Notes: generated by a model from the sequence alone, not told the origin. A stretch of DNA of 64,000 nt from Sphingobacteriales bacterium TSM_CSS (GCA_002212985.1 NBMY01000086.1:26381-90380); one strand, 5' to 3'. Counted from the first letter of the stretch, positions 15,890 through 25,368 are shown. Program-made: numbers and translations.

Positions 15890-18676
15890 ATGAACCAAAT
15901 CAAAACACCCCGCTATGTCTTCTCTTTTAAAGAAGGCGACGGGAAGAACAAACACCTGCTTGGCGGTAAAGGCGCCAATTTGTGCGAAATGACTCAAATT
16001 GGGCTAAATGTGCCTCCGGGCTTTGTTATCAGTACCGAAGCCTGCCTTACATACCTTGCCCACCCTCAACGCCACCTGCCCCATACGGTAATGGAGGAAG
16101 TGCGCCGGCAAATGCAGGCAGTTGAAGCCGCAACAGGTAAAGCTTTTGGCAACCCCCAAAACCCGCTGCTGGTTTCTGTGCGCTCTGGTTCCGCTTTGTC
16201 AATGCCGGGCATGATGGATACCATCTTAAACCTGGGGTTGAACGAGCAAACGCTTCAGGGGCTTATAAAACAAACCAATAATGAACGCTTTGGGTATGAT
16301 GCCTATCGCCGTTTTATACAACTCTTTGGCAAAGTTGCCCTTGGCGTGCCCGATGAAAAATTTGATGCCCACTTTGAGGAAGTAAAACATCAGGCGGGCG
16401 TAAAAAACGATATAGGACTGAGTGCCGCCGACCTTAAAGAGGTAAGCCAACGCTTTTTGGAAGTAGTGCGCGAACATACCGGAAAGCCGTTTCCACAAGA
16501 TGTGTTTAACCAATTGGAAATAGCTATTAAAGCGGTATTTAACTCTTGGATGGGAAAACGAGCCGTCGATTACCGCCGCGAATTTAAAATAACGCCTCAA
16601 ATGGCTAACGGTACCGCCGTTAATGTGGTAGCTATGGTATTTGGCAATATGGGTAACGACAGCGCCACCGGTGTGGGCTTTACCCGCGACCCCGGTACCG
16701 GCGAAAACGCCATGTTTGGCGAGTACCTGATAAACGCACAGGGCGAAGATGTAGTAGCAGGCATACGAACCCCCAAACCGGTGTACCAATTAGAGGACGA
16801 AATGCCCGAAATGTACCGGCAATTGGCAGCATTGAGCCAAAAACTCGAAAATCATTACAGAGAAGTACAAGACTACGAATATACCATAGAAAAACAAGTA
16901 CTGTACTGCCTGCAAACCCGAAACGGCAAAATGAACGCCACCGCCATGGTGCGCACATCGGTTGAGATGGTTAAGGAAGGGCTTATTACCAAAGAACAGG
17001 CATTGCTGCGCATTAAACCCGATATGCTGGAGCAATTGCTGCACCCCCGACTCGACCCCAAACACAAATACACGCCTCTGGCGCAAGGATTGCCGGCCTC
17101 TCCCGGAGCCGCATCGGGGCATTGCGTATTTGATGCCGACCGAGCCGAAGCTTTGGGCAGGGCAGGTCAAAAAGTTATTCTGGTACGAGAAGAAACCAAA
17201 CCCGAAGATATTCACGGCTTTTTTGCCTCGCAGGGCATTCTTACCAGCCGCGGCGGTAAAACCTCGCATGCGGCCGTAGTGGCACGTGGCATGGGTAAAC
17301 CCTGTGTTGCCGGTGCCGAAGGTATTACTGTAGATGTAAAACTGCGTCTTGCAGTTGTGGGAGATACCGTGCTGCACGAAGGCGATGAAATTACCATTGA
17401 CGGTGGAACCGGAATAGTTTACCGAGGTACCATACCCACCGTGCCGCCCGTTTTTTCCGGTGAACTGAAAACCCTGCTTTCCTGGGCCGATGAAATTGCC
17501 ACCTTAAAAGTAATGGCCAACGCCGATACACCCGAAGCCGCCAAAAAAGCGGTTGAGTTTGGCGCAATGGGCATTGGGCTGTGCCGTACCGAGCGCATGT
17601 TTAACGCCTCCGACCGCCTGCCCATTGTGATTGATATGATTTTGGCAAACACTACCGATGAACGCATGCGCGCCCTTAACCGCTTGCTGCCCATTCAAAA
17701 GCAGGACTTTAAAGAAATTTTTACCGCCATGTCGCCACGGCCGGTTACCGTTCGCCTGCTCGACCCGCCCATACATGAATTTTTACCCGAAGCCGAACAA
17801 CTGAACGAAGAACTGGCACACCTGCACCAGTTGAAAACTACGGTACAGGGGGTCAACAACCTCTACAACAGCCTGCGCCTGATTAATGGCAGTGCCGATA
17901 CCAATTTTACCAACGCATCGCCCTTTAATTCCGATGGCGAAGATTTGGTAAACCAAGCTATTGTTAAAAAAGAGCGAATGCTCAAAAAAGTGAAAGAACT
18001 GCACGAGGTTAACCCTATGCTTGGCCACAGAGGGGTGCGTTTGGGGCTTACTTTTCCCGAAATTTACCGTATGCAGATACAAGCCATTCTGGAAGCTGCC
18101 GCCGAATGCCAATTGGAAGGTATTGAAATTCACCCCGAAATAATGGTGCCGCAGGTATGTACCGCCGAAGAACTGGAGCAGGTAAATGTGCATGTGGAAG
18201 ACATTAAAAAACAGGTTGAAGCCAAATACAAAGTATCGCCGGTGTTTAAATTCGGAACCATGATTGAGGTGGTTCGTGCCTGCATGGAAGCAGACGAACT
18301 GGCTAAAGTTGCCCAGTTTTTCTCTTTCGGAACCAATGACCTTACCCAAGCCACTTTCTCTTTCTCCAGAGAAGATGCCGAAAACAAATTCTTACCCCTT
18401 TACACACAGCAAAACATTTTGCACGATAACCCATTTGAGTCTATTGATACCAAAGGCGTTGGCAAACTCATGCGCATAACCGTTGAATGGGGCAGAAAAG
18501 CCCGACCCGACTTGAAAATCGGTATCTGCGGCGAACAGGGCGGACACCCCGAATCGATTCAGTTTTGCCACCACCTTGGATTGGACTACGTGTCTTGTTC
18601 ATCGCCGCGTGTGCCTATTGCCCGATTGGCAGCCGCACATGCCAAATTAGGTGAGCGTACCTACACATCGGATTAA
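15890..18676 (+). CDS. ppdK: Pyruvate, phosphate dikinase
   Basis: 928 residues from the ATG at 15890. It interconverts pyruvate + ATP + Pi with phosphoenolpyruvate + AMP + PPi in the cytosol, so it can serve gluconeogenesis or a PPi-linked glycolysis. The N-terminal ATP-grasp part starts with YVFSFKEGDGKNKHLLGGKGANL. The swivelling phosphohistidine domain holds GGKTSHAAVVARGMG with catalytic His460. The C-terminal PEP/pyruvate barrel has FGTMIEVVRA, FSFGTNDLTQ and DYVSCSSPRVPIARL with the catalytic Cys903. The length is slightly above the usual 870-900. It is a single gene, closed by a strong hairpin terminator. The start is supported by the match of MNQIKTPRYVF to PPDK N-termini; the upstream in-frame ATG at 15842 is unlikely. 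Confidence 0.95.
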   Translation: MNQIKTPRYVFSFKEGDGKNKHLLGGKGANLCEMTQIGLNVPPGFVISTEACLTYLAHPQRHLPHTVMEEVRRQMQAVEAATGKAFGNPQNPLLVSVRSGSALSMPGMMDTILNLGLNEQTLQGLIKQTNNERFGYDAYRRFIQLFGKVALGVPDEKFDAHFEEVKHQAGVKNDIGLSAADLKEVSQRFLEVVREHTGKPFPQDVFNQLEIAIKAVFNSWMGKRAVDYRREFKITPQMANGTAVNVVAMVFGNMGNDSATGVGFTRDPGTGENAMFGEYLINAQGEDVVAGIRTPKPVYQLEDEMPEMYRQLAALSQKLENHYREVQDYEYTIEKQVLYCLQTRNGKMNATAMVRTSVEMVKEGLITKEQALLRIKPDMLEQLLHPRLDPKHKYTPLAQGLPASPGAASGHCVFDADRAEALGRAGQKVILVREETKPEDIHGFFASQGILTSRGGKTSHAAVVARGMGKPCVAGAEGITVDVKLRLAVVGDTVLHEGDEITIDGGTGIVYRGTIPTVPPVFSGELKTLLSWADEIATLKVMANADTPEAAKKAVEFGAMGIGLCRTERMFNASDRLPIVIDMILANTTDERMRALNRLLPIQKQDFKEIFTAMSPRPVTVRLLDPPIHEFLPEAEQLNEELAHLHQLKTTVQGVNNLYNSLRLINGSADTNFTNASPFNSDGEDLVNQAIVKKERMLKKVKELHEVNPMLGHRGVRLGLTFPEIYRMQIQAILEAAAECQLEGIEIHPEIMVPQVCTAEELEQVNVHVEDIKKQVEAKYKVSPVFKFGTMIEVVRACMEADELAKVAQFFSFGTNDLTQATFSFSREDAENKFLPLYTQQNILHDNPFESIDTKGVGKLMRITVEWGRKARPDLKIGICGEQGGHPESIQFCHHLGLDYVSCSSPRVPIARLAAAHAKLGERTYTSD

Positions 18677-18708
18677 TCCCCGCAGGTGCCACTTCAGTAA
18701 CCAACAAC

Positions 18709-18743
18709 AAACCCGCTGCTGTATGAAAAACGGCAGCGGGTTT
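18709..18743. terminator. Bidirectional hairpin terminator
   Basis: An 11-bp perfect inverted repeat (arms 18709-18719 and 18733-18743) with a 13-base loop, G+C-rich in its centre and flanked by A and T runs. It lies between the convergent ends of ppdK (18676) and the PNGase-like gene (18773), so it can serve both. Confidence 0.8.
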
Positions 18744-18772
18744 GTGTTTTGTCTAATAATCAATTGGCTACG

Positions 18773-21700
18773 TTACTTAACTACACCAACACGGGCAGTA
18801 TAAGTTTTATTTTCTGCCGTAACCTGTACGTAGTAGATGCCGGCAACCGGCGGCAATTGCAGATCAAGCACTTCGGCAAGTACATTCTTTTGGCTGTTTA
18901 CCACTAATTGCCCCAAGGCATTAAATACCTGTATTTCAACGGGTGTTACTTTGCTGAAATTCAGGTCAATAAAAATTTTGCCATCTGGGCTGGGGTTGGG
19001 AAACACGTTTACCAGCGGATTGAACTCATTTCCGCCGGCAGGTTCATGCGTTCCGGTAATGTTTTCGCATTCAATGGCGTTGTACTCCATACCCAGGTTA
19101 TATCCTATGGTAAACTGGTGTACAATGTTCATGCCGTAATCGGGTTCAAAGGTAAGGTAGTAGCCGCCGGCAGGGTTTTTAAGGCGCACCCAGCCGGTGC
19201 CGTCGCTGTTTGCCCACCACGAAATGCCGTCTTGTCCGGTATCGTTAAACCGCAGGGTGTAGCAGCCGTCGGGCAGGTTAAAAACATCGTCGTAGGTGGT
19301 GTTGTTGGTCATGCCGGTACGGGTATAAACCACATTGCCCTGGTCGTCGGTAACGGTGTAAGAGTTTTCAAATGCGGCGCTGTTGGTTCTGAAATACAGG
19401 CTTAATCCACTTTGGTACTGTGGTGGCAGGGTAAAGCGGGTTTCCATAAAGTTGTTGTTGAGGTATTGGTCGCCGCCAATTACGTAGTTGGGCTCGCTCA
19501 GTTCAACATAAAAAACCGGGTTATCGGGGTTCAGGTTGGTCCAGTTAAACAGGGGCAATGTAATTTCTGCTTCCTGCATAAAAGCCAGTTGTCCTTCCCA
19601 TCGGAAATAACAGGGGAAAGCCTGTGCAATAGCATTCCAGGAGCGAACTCCGTAGGTAATGAGCACACTACGCAGGGTATCGGCACCGGTGTTGCGTATT
19701 TTTATGCGAGGGTTATCGCAAACAGGATTTTTTCGGCGGTGCATATCTTCTATGCTGGGGTTTATGATGTCTTCAACAGATGCATCGAGTTGGTAGTTTG
19801 GCTGGCTGTAGCTGATAAGGTGTGCGGCCAGCACATAATTGCCATAGGGAGTGGGCGAAGTTTGAATGTCGTAATCAAAATTTACGGTTTCGCCCGGATT
19901 TACAAACGGGGTAAGTTCATGGTCGTAGGTTTTTACAATAGCGCCCGGACACCAGCCGCCACGGTCGTAAATCCAGGTTCCGCCCTGTGGATACACAAAG
20001 TTGTCGGAGCATTCATTCCACAAATACCAGTTAAAACGCTGTACGCCGTCAATTTTAAACTTGTGGAATTTGGGACAAAATTCGGCACAATTTTCGGAGG
20101 TTGCGCCAAAGCCGTGCCCGCTGGTTCGGGTTTTAATTCTAAACATGGAGGCATTTTGCGGCAGGGTTATGTTGGTAGGCGCCAGTTGTGCATTGGTAAG
20201 CATGGCGGCATAATCGTAGCTGGCATCGGGGTATATTTGTTTGAGGCCAAGCACGTTTCGGGGGGGCGTTCCTTTTATGAACAAAAATTTCAAATCGAGC
20301 AATTCCTGATTGTTTCCGGCTCTAAGGTCAACGGTTCCGCGCAGCAGCGGGGCGTAATCGGTTACATCAAAAATCCAGCGCGTACCTTCGGGGCCAAGAT
20401 CGAGGTTGATGCCGTAGGGGGTAATATAGCGACCCATTTCATACGTAACGGTGTTGCTGTAATACTCATGGTCGTTGCGCACAATGGTAACTTCGGGCAG
20501 AACCAGCGTAGAGTCCACTTTTACCCCGTTTAACCAGGTGTAGGTATAAATATTAGCCGGCCAGGCATAAAAGGAATCGGTAGGTATGGAAGGATGGTTA
20601 GGCGCATCATCCAGAATAATGCCGGTTGAGCCCGGATTTTGGTACAGCACAATATAAGCCATATCATTTTCTTCGGTTTCTTCGCTGATGAGGGTGTTGA
20701 TAACCGATTCGTATTCACCCTGTTCAAATACCACATTGGGTCGCAGGTTTGTTTGTGCAATATTCCAAACAATATCCGAAGGGTTTATTTTTTTCCATTG
20801 CGGATAGCCGTTCATGGCGCCATGGTTGGCATTGGCGGTAACATCGGTAAGTGTGGTTCCGCTGCTTTGGTTCATGGGGTAATAGCCAATGAGGTTGGCA
20901 TAGTCGGGGTGAGTGTTGTCAATGGTTTTGTTTACCCATGCAGCAATGGTAGCCTGCGGAAGCGCCTTGTTAAAAATGGCAAATTCTTTCATGCGTCCGT
21001 TGTAATAATCGCCGGGGTTGGTGGTATTTGCACCAATTCCTATATAAAATCGGGTAATACCTTCCATGGTTTTGTATTTGGCGGAGCCGGAGTGCCATAA
21101 AACGCCGTTTTTGTAAATATACATCATGCCGGTTGCGGCGTTTTTGGTAAAAGCCCAGTGCACCCATTGACCTTCGTATTCATTGGCGGTGGCGGCTTTT
21201 TCAATACGGTCGTAAGAACTGCCGCTGCTGTTGCCGGCATCCCAGTAAATACTGCCGTTGCTCCAGGGCAGGTGAACGTTGAGTACGCGGTTATTGTTGG
21301 CATCAACGCCTTCAAAATTATAGTTGTTTTTAGGTTGCACATCGGGGTTGCCATAAGTCCAGAAACTAATGGTAACTTCATTGGATAAAGTACCAACGGC
21401 ATTTACCGGAATGTCTATATAATCGGCGCCTTTAAAATCGAGGCAATACTCTGCTTGTTCCGATTCTATACCCGATGCAAAAGCGGTTTCTTCGGCAAGC
21501 AAGGTATTGCCCGAACCGGCATCGGTATTGTTATAGGTAAATTCTACGGCAATATTTGATGTGCCGTTCCACGAAAAGGGGGTGCTGAACTGCAAAGATT
21601 GCCAGCCCGAAGCGGCGAAGGAAGTATTGAGGTGGTACACTTCAATAAAATCGGAGGTTTCGTAGTCATCGGGGCTAAGGGTGGTATTAAAAGTATGCTT

Positions 21701-22372
21701 CATTTTAATGGTCAGGTTGCGCAGTTCGGTTCCCGGCGTTTCAACTTGCAATTGGAGCCCGGTAATATCGCCGCCTGTAAGTCCGGCAGCGGTTAGTTCA
21801 CTGGCACGCCAGAGGAACTGGCTTCGGCGGGTGGTGGCTGTGCCCAGCATGTCGGCGTTTTGCTGTGTACCTGCCCCTACAGTTGCCGTATTGAGCGAAA
21901 TAGTGTTGTTATGTACTATTTGTTGTTGTTCTGTTTGGTAAATGGTAAAGGTTGGCTGGTTGGTATATTGCAGCAGACTTGGCGTTGCGCCGTTAATGGT
22001 GTAATTGGGCTGACTTTTGAAGGTAGAATCCACAAGTCCGTCGTGGTTGGTAACGGCAAAGTAGGTAATATAGTCCCACTCGCCGCAGGGGTACGAGTCG
22101 GCATTGGTAGCGGGGTCGCATTTAAGGGTTTGGTACATCAGCACTTTTTCATAGGTTTCAGAACCATCGGGGAAAGTAAAAGTACCCAAATAGGGAGCGC
22201 CCCAACCAATGGGGCTGGGGTCGTTAAAGGTAAAAGTTTGGACCAATACTGTATCGCCGGGTTGGCGTTGGGCTTTTAGAGAACCTGCACATAACAGCAG
22301 GAAAAAAAATAGGGCAAAATTGGCATGAAGCAGATTGTCCGAAATGAGGGAGAGAGTGTATTTTTTCTTCAT
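18773..22372 (-). CDS. Secreted PNGase F-like protein with LamG domain and T9SS tail
   Basis: 1199 residues. An N-terminal hydrophobic signal ends around SLKAQ (residue 35). Next comes YEKVLMYQTLKCDPAT ... PCGEWDYITYFAV, typical of the peptide-N-glycosidase F-related family. A LamG/concanavalin-type insert is centred on about residues 305-460 (LDFKGADYIDIPVN, EVTISFWTYG, FYIGIGANTTNPGDYYNG). The second PNGase F-like part contains CAEFCPKFHKFKIDG and GGTWIYDRGGWCPG. The last 75 residues are a type A T9SS sorting domain (VNVFPNPSPDGKIFIDL ... GIYYVQV). The protein is therefore exported through T9SS to the surface or medium. Glycan cleavage (removing N-linked glycans from proteins) is the family's known activity, but many relatives are uncharacterised, so activity is inference. 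Confidence 0.85.
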   Translation of the reverse strand: MKKKYTLSLISDNLLHANFALFFFLLLCAGSLKAQRQPGDTVLVQTFTFNDPSPIGWGAPYLGTFTFPDGSETYEKVLMYQTLKCDPATNADSYPCGEWDYITYFAVTNHDGLVDSTFKSQPNYTINGATPSLLQYTNQPTFTIYQTEQQQIVHNNTISLNTATVGAGTQQNADMLGTATTRRSQFLWRASELTAAGLTGGDITGLQLQVETPGTELRNLTIKMKHTFNTTLSPDDYETSDFIEVYHLNTSFAASGWQSLQFSTPFSWNGTSNIAVEFTYNNTDAGSGNTLLAEETAFASGIESEQAEYCLDFKGADYIDIPVNAVGTLSNEVTISFWTYGNPDVQPKNNYNFEGVDANNNRVLNVHLPWSNGSIYWDAGNSSGSSYDRIEKAATANEYEGQWVHWAFTKNAATGMMYIYKNGVLWHSGSAKYKTMEGITRFYIGIGANTTNPGDYYNGRMKEFAIFNKALPQATIAAWVNKTIDNTHPDYANLIGYYPMNQSSGTTLTDVTANANHGAMNGYPQWKKINPSDIVWNIAQTNLRPNVVFEQGEYESVINTLISEETEENDMAYIVLYQNPGSTGIILDDAPNHPSIPTDSFYAWPANIYTYTWLNGVKVDSTLVLPEVTIVRNDHEYYSNTVTYEMGRYITPYGINLDLGPEGTRWIFDVTDYAPLLRGTVDLRAGNNQELLDLKFLFIKGTPPRNVLGLKQIYPDASYDYAAMLTNAQLAPTNITLPQNASMFRIKTRTSGHGFGATSENCAEFCPKFHKFKIDGVQRFNWYLWNECSDNFVYPQGGTWIYDRGGWCPGAIVKTYDHELTPFVNPGETVNFDYDIQTSPTPYGNYVLAAHLISYSQPNYQLDASVEDIINPSIEDMHRRKNPVCDNPRIKIRNTGADTLRSVLITYGVRSWNAIAQAFPCYFRWEGQLAFMQEAEITLPLFNWTNLNPDNPVFYVELSEPNYVIGGDQYLNNNFMETRFTLPPQYQSGLSLYFRTNSAAFENSYTVTDDQGNVVYTRTGMTNNTTYDDVFNLPDGCYTLRFNDTGQDGISWWANSDGTGWVRLKNPAGGYYLTFEPDYGMNIVHQFTIGYNLGMEYNAIECENITGTHEPAGGNEFNPLVNVFPNPSPDGKIFIDLNFSKVTPVEIQVFNALGQLVVNSQKNVLAEVLDLQLPPVAGIYYVQVTAENKTYTARVGVVK

Positions 22373-22428
22373 AAATTATGGGTTTGGCAAATAGTTAAAT
22401 GAAATGCTTTACTTAATTTGCAATGTTA

Positions 22429-23055
22429 TTAGCTGTAATAATTTTTAAGGGTGGGGTCGTCTTCGTAGGCGGCGCCTATATGGCAAAGGTGGTCCAGCAT
22501 TTCAGCAAACAGGTCGAACAATAGTTGCAGTTGTTCAAGGTCTTTCATGACACCGCGCACTTTAAACTCCAGTTGATCAACATTTTTCGGATACGGGTTA
22601 ATGAATGCATCGGTAGTAGCTCTGTTTACGGTAATTTTTACCTGTGGCAGCATTTTAATGATGGTTCGAATTCGCTCATTGGAGAAAAATTTCCACAGTT
22701 TATAATCGTCGTTACCCTTAATAATAAAATCGTAGTCAAACTCTTCATCGGTACCGGTTTCAATGTCTTCTGCTCCAAAAAATGTGGCAATGTCAGAGAA
22801 AAAAGTGCGCCGGAAAACGGTAAACCTAAATCCGTCTTTGTTAATATAGGGAGCCCTCATTCGGGTGAACCTGATATGGGTATTGTTGGTGTGAACCACG
22901 TAAGTATCTAATATAATGGTCCACTCTTTATGGCAAACCACCACTTGGTCTTTACCAAACCAGCCGCCGTCAATAAATTCACCGCCAATGCGCTCGCTCA
23001 GCAGGCGCCAGATTTCTTTTTTACTTGGGCCAAACAACTGTCGTAGTAGTTCCAT
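22429..23055 (-). CDS. Conserved hypothetical protein, cytosolic
   Basis: 208 residues, no signal peptide or membrane segment. The N-terminal segment KKEIWRLLSERIGGEFIDGGWFGKDQVVVCHKEWTIILDTY describes a small alpha/beta domain, and the remainder is charged with a closing amphipathic helix (LEQLQLLFDLFAEMLDHL). I know similar hypothetical proteins in other Bacteroidota but no function. Its neighbours downstream and upstream are a PNGase-like secreted protein and a LysE-type exporter on the same strand, with gaps of 56 and 111 bp. No catalytic motif seen. Confidence 0.75.
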   Translation of the reverse strand: MELLRQLFGPSKKEIWRLLSERIGGEFIDGGWFGKDQVVVCHKEWTIILDTYVVHTNNTHIRFTRMRAPYINKDGFRFTVFRRTFFSDIATFFGAEDIETGTDEEFDYDFIIKGNDDYKLWKFFSNERIRTIIKMLPQVKITVNRATTDAFINPYPKNVDQLEFKVRGVMKDLEQLQLLFDLFAEMLDHLCHIGAAYEDDPTLKNYYS

Positions 23056-23166
23056 AAAACGGGAGTTCTTTACCTTGTGATAAAATTAAGCAAAGTGCTG
23101 CACAAAGAAAGCAAAAAAACTGCTTTTTTATGCTATTCTTGCAACTACTTCGACTGAAACTCCGTT

Positions 23167-23793
23167 TTACGGCAGTTCCATAATGGTGTGGTACAGCAAC
23201 CGTATGCCGAATACCAGCAGCAGCAGTCCTATAAACCGAAACATACGAATAAGCCACCGTTCATGTAAGATGCCCGATAACTTGGCTGCAAAAACAGCTT
23301 TCAGCAAGTCGGTGAGCAAAATGCAGGTTAAAGTGCCTGAAAGATATAGGAACAGGTTGCTCCCAAACCCGTATTTACCCGATGCCACCCCTATAATGCC
23401 CAGCCAAATGGCAAATACAACAGGGTTAACAAAGTTTACCAGAAACCCTTTGGCAAATGCCGTAACATAGCGCCCCTTTTGCAGGATTATTTCAGATGAA
23501 GCTTTGCCGGCAGCGTTTCCGGGTTTAAGAAGGTAATTGAAGCCAAACAGCAACAACAACACAGAACCCAATAATCCAAGGTAGTAACTATTGCCGTTGC
23601 CGGCAAGCATTTCCGATGCCCCATAGGCGCAAAGCAGTACACAAATAACATCGCTGCTAAAAATGCCAAGCACTGTCCATACGCCCGTTGCTACCCCCTG
23701 CCGAATGGAAATGGCAAGCAACGTAAAAAAAACCGGACCCACAATAAAGGTTAACAGCAAACCGGCTCCAAAACCTTCAAAAAACGGCATCAT
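23167..23793 (-). CDS. LysE-family transporter
   Basis: 208 residues with about six hydrophobic segments (GAGLLLTFIVGPVFFTLLAIS, GVWTVLGIFSSDVICVLLCAY, YYLGLLGSVLLLLFGFNYLL, VTAFAKGFLVNFVNPVVFAIW, LFLYLSGTLTCILLTDLL, MFRFIGLLLLVFGIRLLY). The N-terminal GPVFFTLLAISIRQG and the central LVNFVNPVVFAIWLG segments are the signatures of LysE/RhtB amino-acid exporters. It probably exports amino acids or related small molecules across the inner membrane; the substrate cannot be told. Two consecutive Met codons start the protein. It is 57 bp downstream of mazG on the same strand, so the two may form an operon. Confidence 0.88.
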   Translation of the reverse strand: MMPFFEGFGAGLLLTFIVGPVFFTLLAISIRQGVATGVWTVLGIFSSDVICVLLCAYGASEMLAGNGNSYYLGLLGSVLLLLFGFNYLLKPGNAAGKASSEIILQKGRYVTAFAKGFLVNFVNPVVFAIWLGIIGVASGKYGFGSNLFLYLSGTLTCILLTDLLKAVFAAKLSGILHERWLIRMFRFIGLLLLVFGIRLLYHTIMELP

Positions 23794-23850
23794 GCTTTGT
23801 TGGATATAGCTTTAAAAGGGGTAAGAAATGTTTAAGGCAGAAATTCGTTT

Positions 23851-24621
23851 TCAGGGAAACTGCTTTTTGGTTTCGTTCCAAATCAAATCCATTTCGGCAA
23901 GCGTCATATTACTGAGTTGTTTACCCATTTCCTGAACGGCACTTTCCATGAGCATAAACCGCGACCTGAATTTTTTGTTGGTTTTTTCCAGCGCATTTTC
24001 GGGGTCTATGTCCAGAAAACGGGCATAATTTACCAGTGCAAACAGCACATCGCCAAATTCCTTTGTTTGTTCGGTTTTATTGCCGTTTTGCATCGCTTCT
24101 TCCAGTTCATGTAACTCCTCTTTTACCTTGTCCCAAACTTGGTGCGAGGCTTCCCAGTCAAAACCCACCTTGCGCGCTTTGCTCTGAATTTGAACCGCTT
24201 TAATGAGCGCCGGAAGCGAAACCGGAACCCCCTCCAATGCCGATTTTTTACCTTCTGCCAACTTCATTTGCTCCCAATTGCGTTTTACCTCCTCCTCGTT
24301 TGCTACCGTTACATTGCCGTAAATATGCGGGTGCCGCCTGATGAGTTTTTCGCAAAGGGCGGTAATAATAGTTTCAATGTCAAACAGGTGCTGCTCTTCG
24401 CCTATTTTGGCATAAAACACAATATGCAACAGCAGGTCGCCCAATTCTTCCTGAATGCTTTTGGGGTTATTTTCGGTTATGGCATCGGCCAACTCGTAGG
24501 TTTCTTCAATGGTAAGCGGGCGAAGCGATTCTAAGGTTTGTTTGCGGTCCCACGGGCATTTTTCCCGAAGGTCGTTCATGATGTGCAGTAGCCGTTCAAA
24601 GGCTGCCAGTTTTTGTTGCAT
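23851..24621 (-). CDS. mazG: Nucleoside triphosphate pyrophosphohydrolase MazG
   Basis: 256 residues from the ATG at 24621 (MQQKLAAFERLLHIMNDL), which matches the usual start; the in-frame ATG at 24660 lies in the promoter region. Two MazG folds are present. The first has LREKCPWDRKQTLESL, EETYELADAI and EELGDLLLHIVFYAKIGEE (the ExxE-x12-ExxD-type metal site). The second has KVKEELHELEEAMQ and TKEFGDVLFALVNYARFL. It hydrolyses NTPs to NMP and PPi, removing non-canonical nucleotides and modulating ppGpp-related stress in E. coli. The length equals that of typical two-domain MazG. It probably shares its transcript with the LysE gene downstream. Confidence 0.95.
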   Translation of the reverse strand: MQQKLAAFERLLHIMNDLREKCPWDRKQTLESLRPLTIEETYELADAITENNPKSIQEELGDLLLHIVFYAKIGEEQHLFDIETIITALCEKLIRRHPHIYGNVTVANEEEVKRNWEQMKLAEGKKSALEGVPVSLPALIKAVQIQSKARKVGFDWEASHQVWDKVKEELHELEEAMQNGNKTEQTKEFGDVLFALVNYARFLDIDPENALEKTNKKFRSRFMLMESAVQEMGKQLSNMTLAEMDLIWNETKKQFP

Positions 24622-24671
24622 AACAGATTGGGTTAAGTAGCAAAACGGGTAGGTTTGCAATTAATTTGGGG

Positions 24672-24679
24672 CAAAAGTA
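24672..24679 (-). promoter_or_regulatory. -7 element for mazG
   Basis: TACTTTTG on the minus strand fits TAnnTTTG and lies about 50 bases upstream of the mazG start. No convincing -33 TTTG was seen. It sits back to back with the plus-strand element at 24694-24701. Confidence 0.4.
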
Positions 24680-24693
24680 CGTCAATTTAAACT

Positions 24694-24701
24694 TAACTTT
24701 G
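24694..24701 (+). promoter_or_regulatory. -7 element for small membrane protein gene
   Basis: TAACTTTG fits the TAnnTTTG consensus and lies 33 bases before the ATG at 24735. A TTTG at 24665-24668 is 25 bases upstream, longer than usual spacing. Confidence 0.4.
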
Positions 24702-24734
24702 CACTCAAACGTTTACTAACTAAATCTTTACACC

Positions 24735-24947
24735 ATGTTTCTGGCAACTTTGCTACTTAGTATTGCATTAATGACTTTGGTAGTTACAGGTATAGGGCTT
24801 CGTATTTTATTGGTAAAAGACGGTCAATTCAGAGGCACCTGCGCTAACAACAACCCAATGCTGGAAGAAAAAATAGGAAAGTGCACCGTTTGCGGCCGCA
24901 GCGCCGGCGAAGCCTGTAAAGCCGATGAGGTAAAACAGGGCGCTTAA
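24735..24947 (+). CDS. Small membrane protein with Cys-rich tail (NqrM-like?)
   Basis: 70 residues: an N-terminal membrane helix (LATLLLSIALMTLVVTGIGLRILL), then a basic turn and a tail with four cysteines (GTCANNNPM, GKCTVCGRSAGEAC). The size, single helix and GxC...CxxC...C tail recall NqrM-type maturation proteins of Na+-translocating NADH:quinone reductase and related short membrane proteins found in Bacteroidota. No nqr genes are in the window, so this is only a suggestion. It has its own promoter-like element and is divergently oriented from mazG. The Cys residues may bind iron or zinc. Confidence 0.65.
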   Translation: MFLATLLLSIALMTLVVTGIGLRILLVKDGQFRGTCANNNPMLEEKIGKCTVCGRSAGEACKADEVKQGA

Positions 24948-25060
24948 AGCGGCAATTAATTCTGTTTGTTAAAACTCACCATTGCAAAATAGCGATAGTC
25001 TTACCTTTAAGAAGATAAATTGCTTTTTTGTTTAAATCTTTTTAAACGCCAAACTGCCGT

Positions 25061-25324
25061 TTATTTTTTCCAGCGCTGCAACTGCGGTATGTGCATGGTA
25101 TAGAGGTAGCGGGTAAAAAGCCAATAGCCCTGCTTTTTAAGTTGTGCTCTTACAAACTCCTGCATTTCTTTGGCAGAGGTAAAGTTGCCAATAAAAGCGC
25201 CGTTTTCGTAACAATAGCTGCAATATTTTGCGCTTTTAGAGCCATCGGCATTGGTGCCGCCGTGGTTGGGGTCTTTCTCTAAGGGCATTCCGCAACTTTG
25301 GCAAAATTTATCAAGATTTCCCAT
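25061..25324 (-). CDS. Zinc-ribbon protein
   Basis: 87 residues from the ATG at 25324 (MGNLDKFCQSCGMPL), the usual start of this family; an ATG at 25363 overlaps the promoter-like element. CQSCGMPL and YCSYCYENG supply four Cys for one zinc ribbon, and the rest is a short helical tail (SAKEMQEFVRAQLKKQGY). Such proteins (putative zinc-ribbon domain, Zn_ribbon_2 type) are widespread and uncharacterised; some accompany AraC-type regulators or transcriptional modules. Cytosolic, monocistronic. Confidence 0.85.
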   Translation of the reverse strand: MGNLDKFCQSCGMPLEKDPNHGGTNADGSKSAKYCSYCYENGAFIGNFTSAKEMQEFVRAQLKKQGYWLFTRYLYTMHIPQLQRWKK

Positions 25325-25360
25325 AATGTTATGTTGAGTTAATTTTGTCTTTGAAAAATG

Positions 25361-25368
25361 CAAAGTTA
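25361..25368 (-). promoter_or_regulatory. -7 element for zinc-ribbon gene
   Basis: TAACTTTG on the minus strand, 36 bases upstream of the ATG at 25324, fits TAnnTTTG. A suitable -33 box is not obvious. Confidence 0.4.

Noticed and set aside
19412..20533. Long plus-strand frame (373 codons) inside the PNGase-like gene
   Set aside because: Antisense to a well-supported protein with signal peptide, LamG domain and T9SS tail; its own translation shows no domain or signal.
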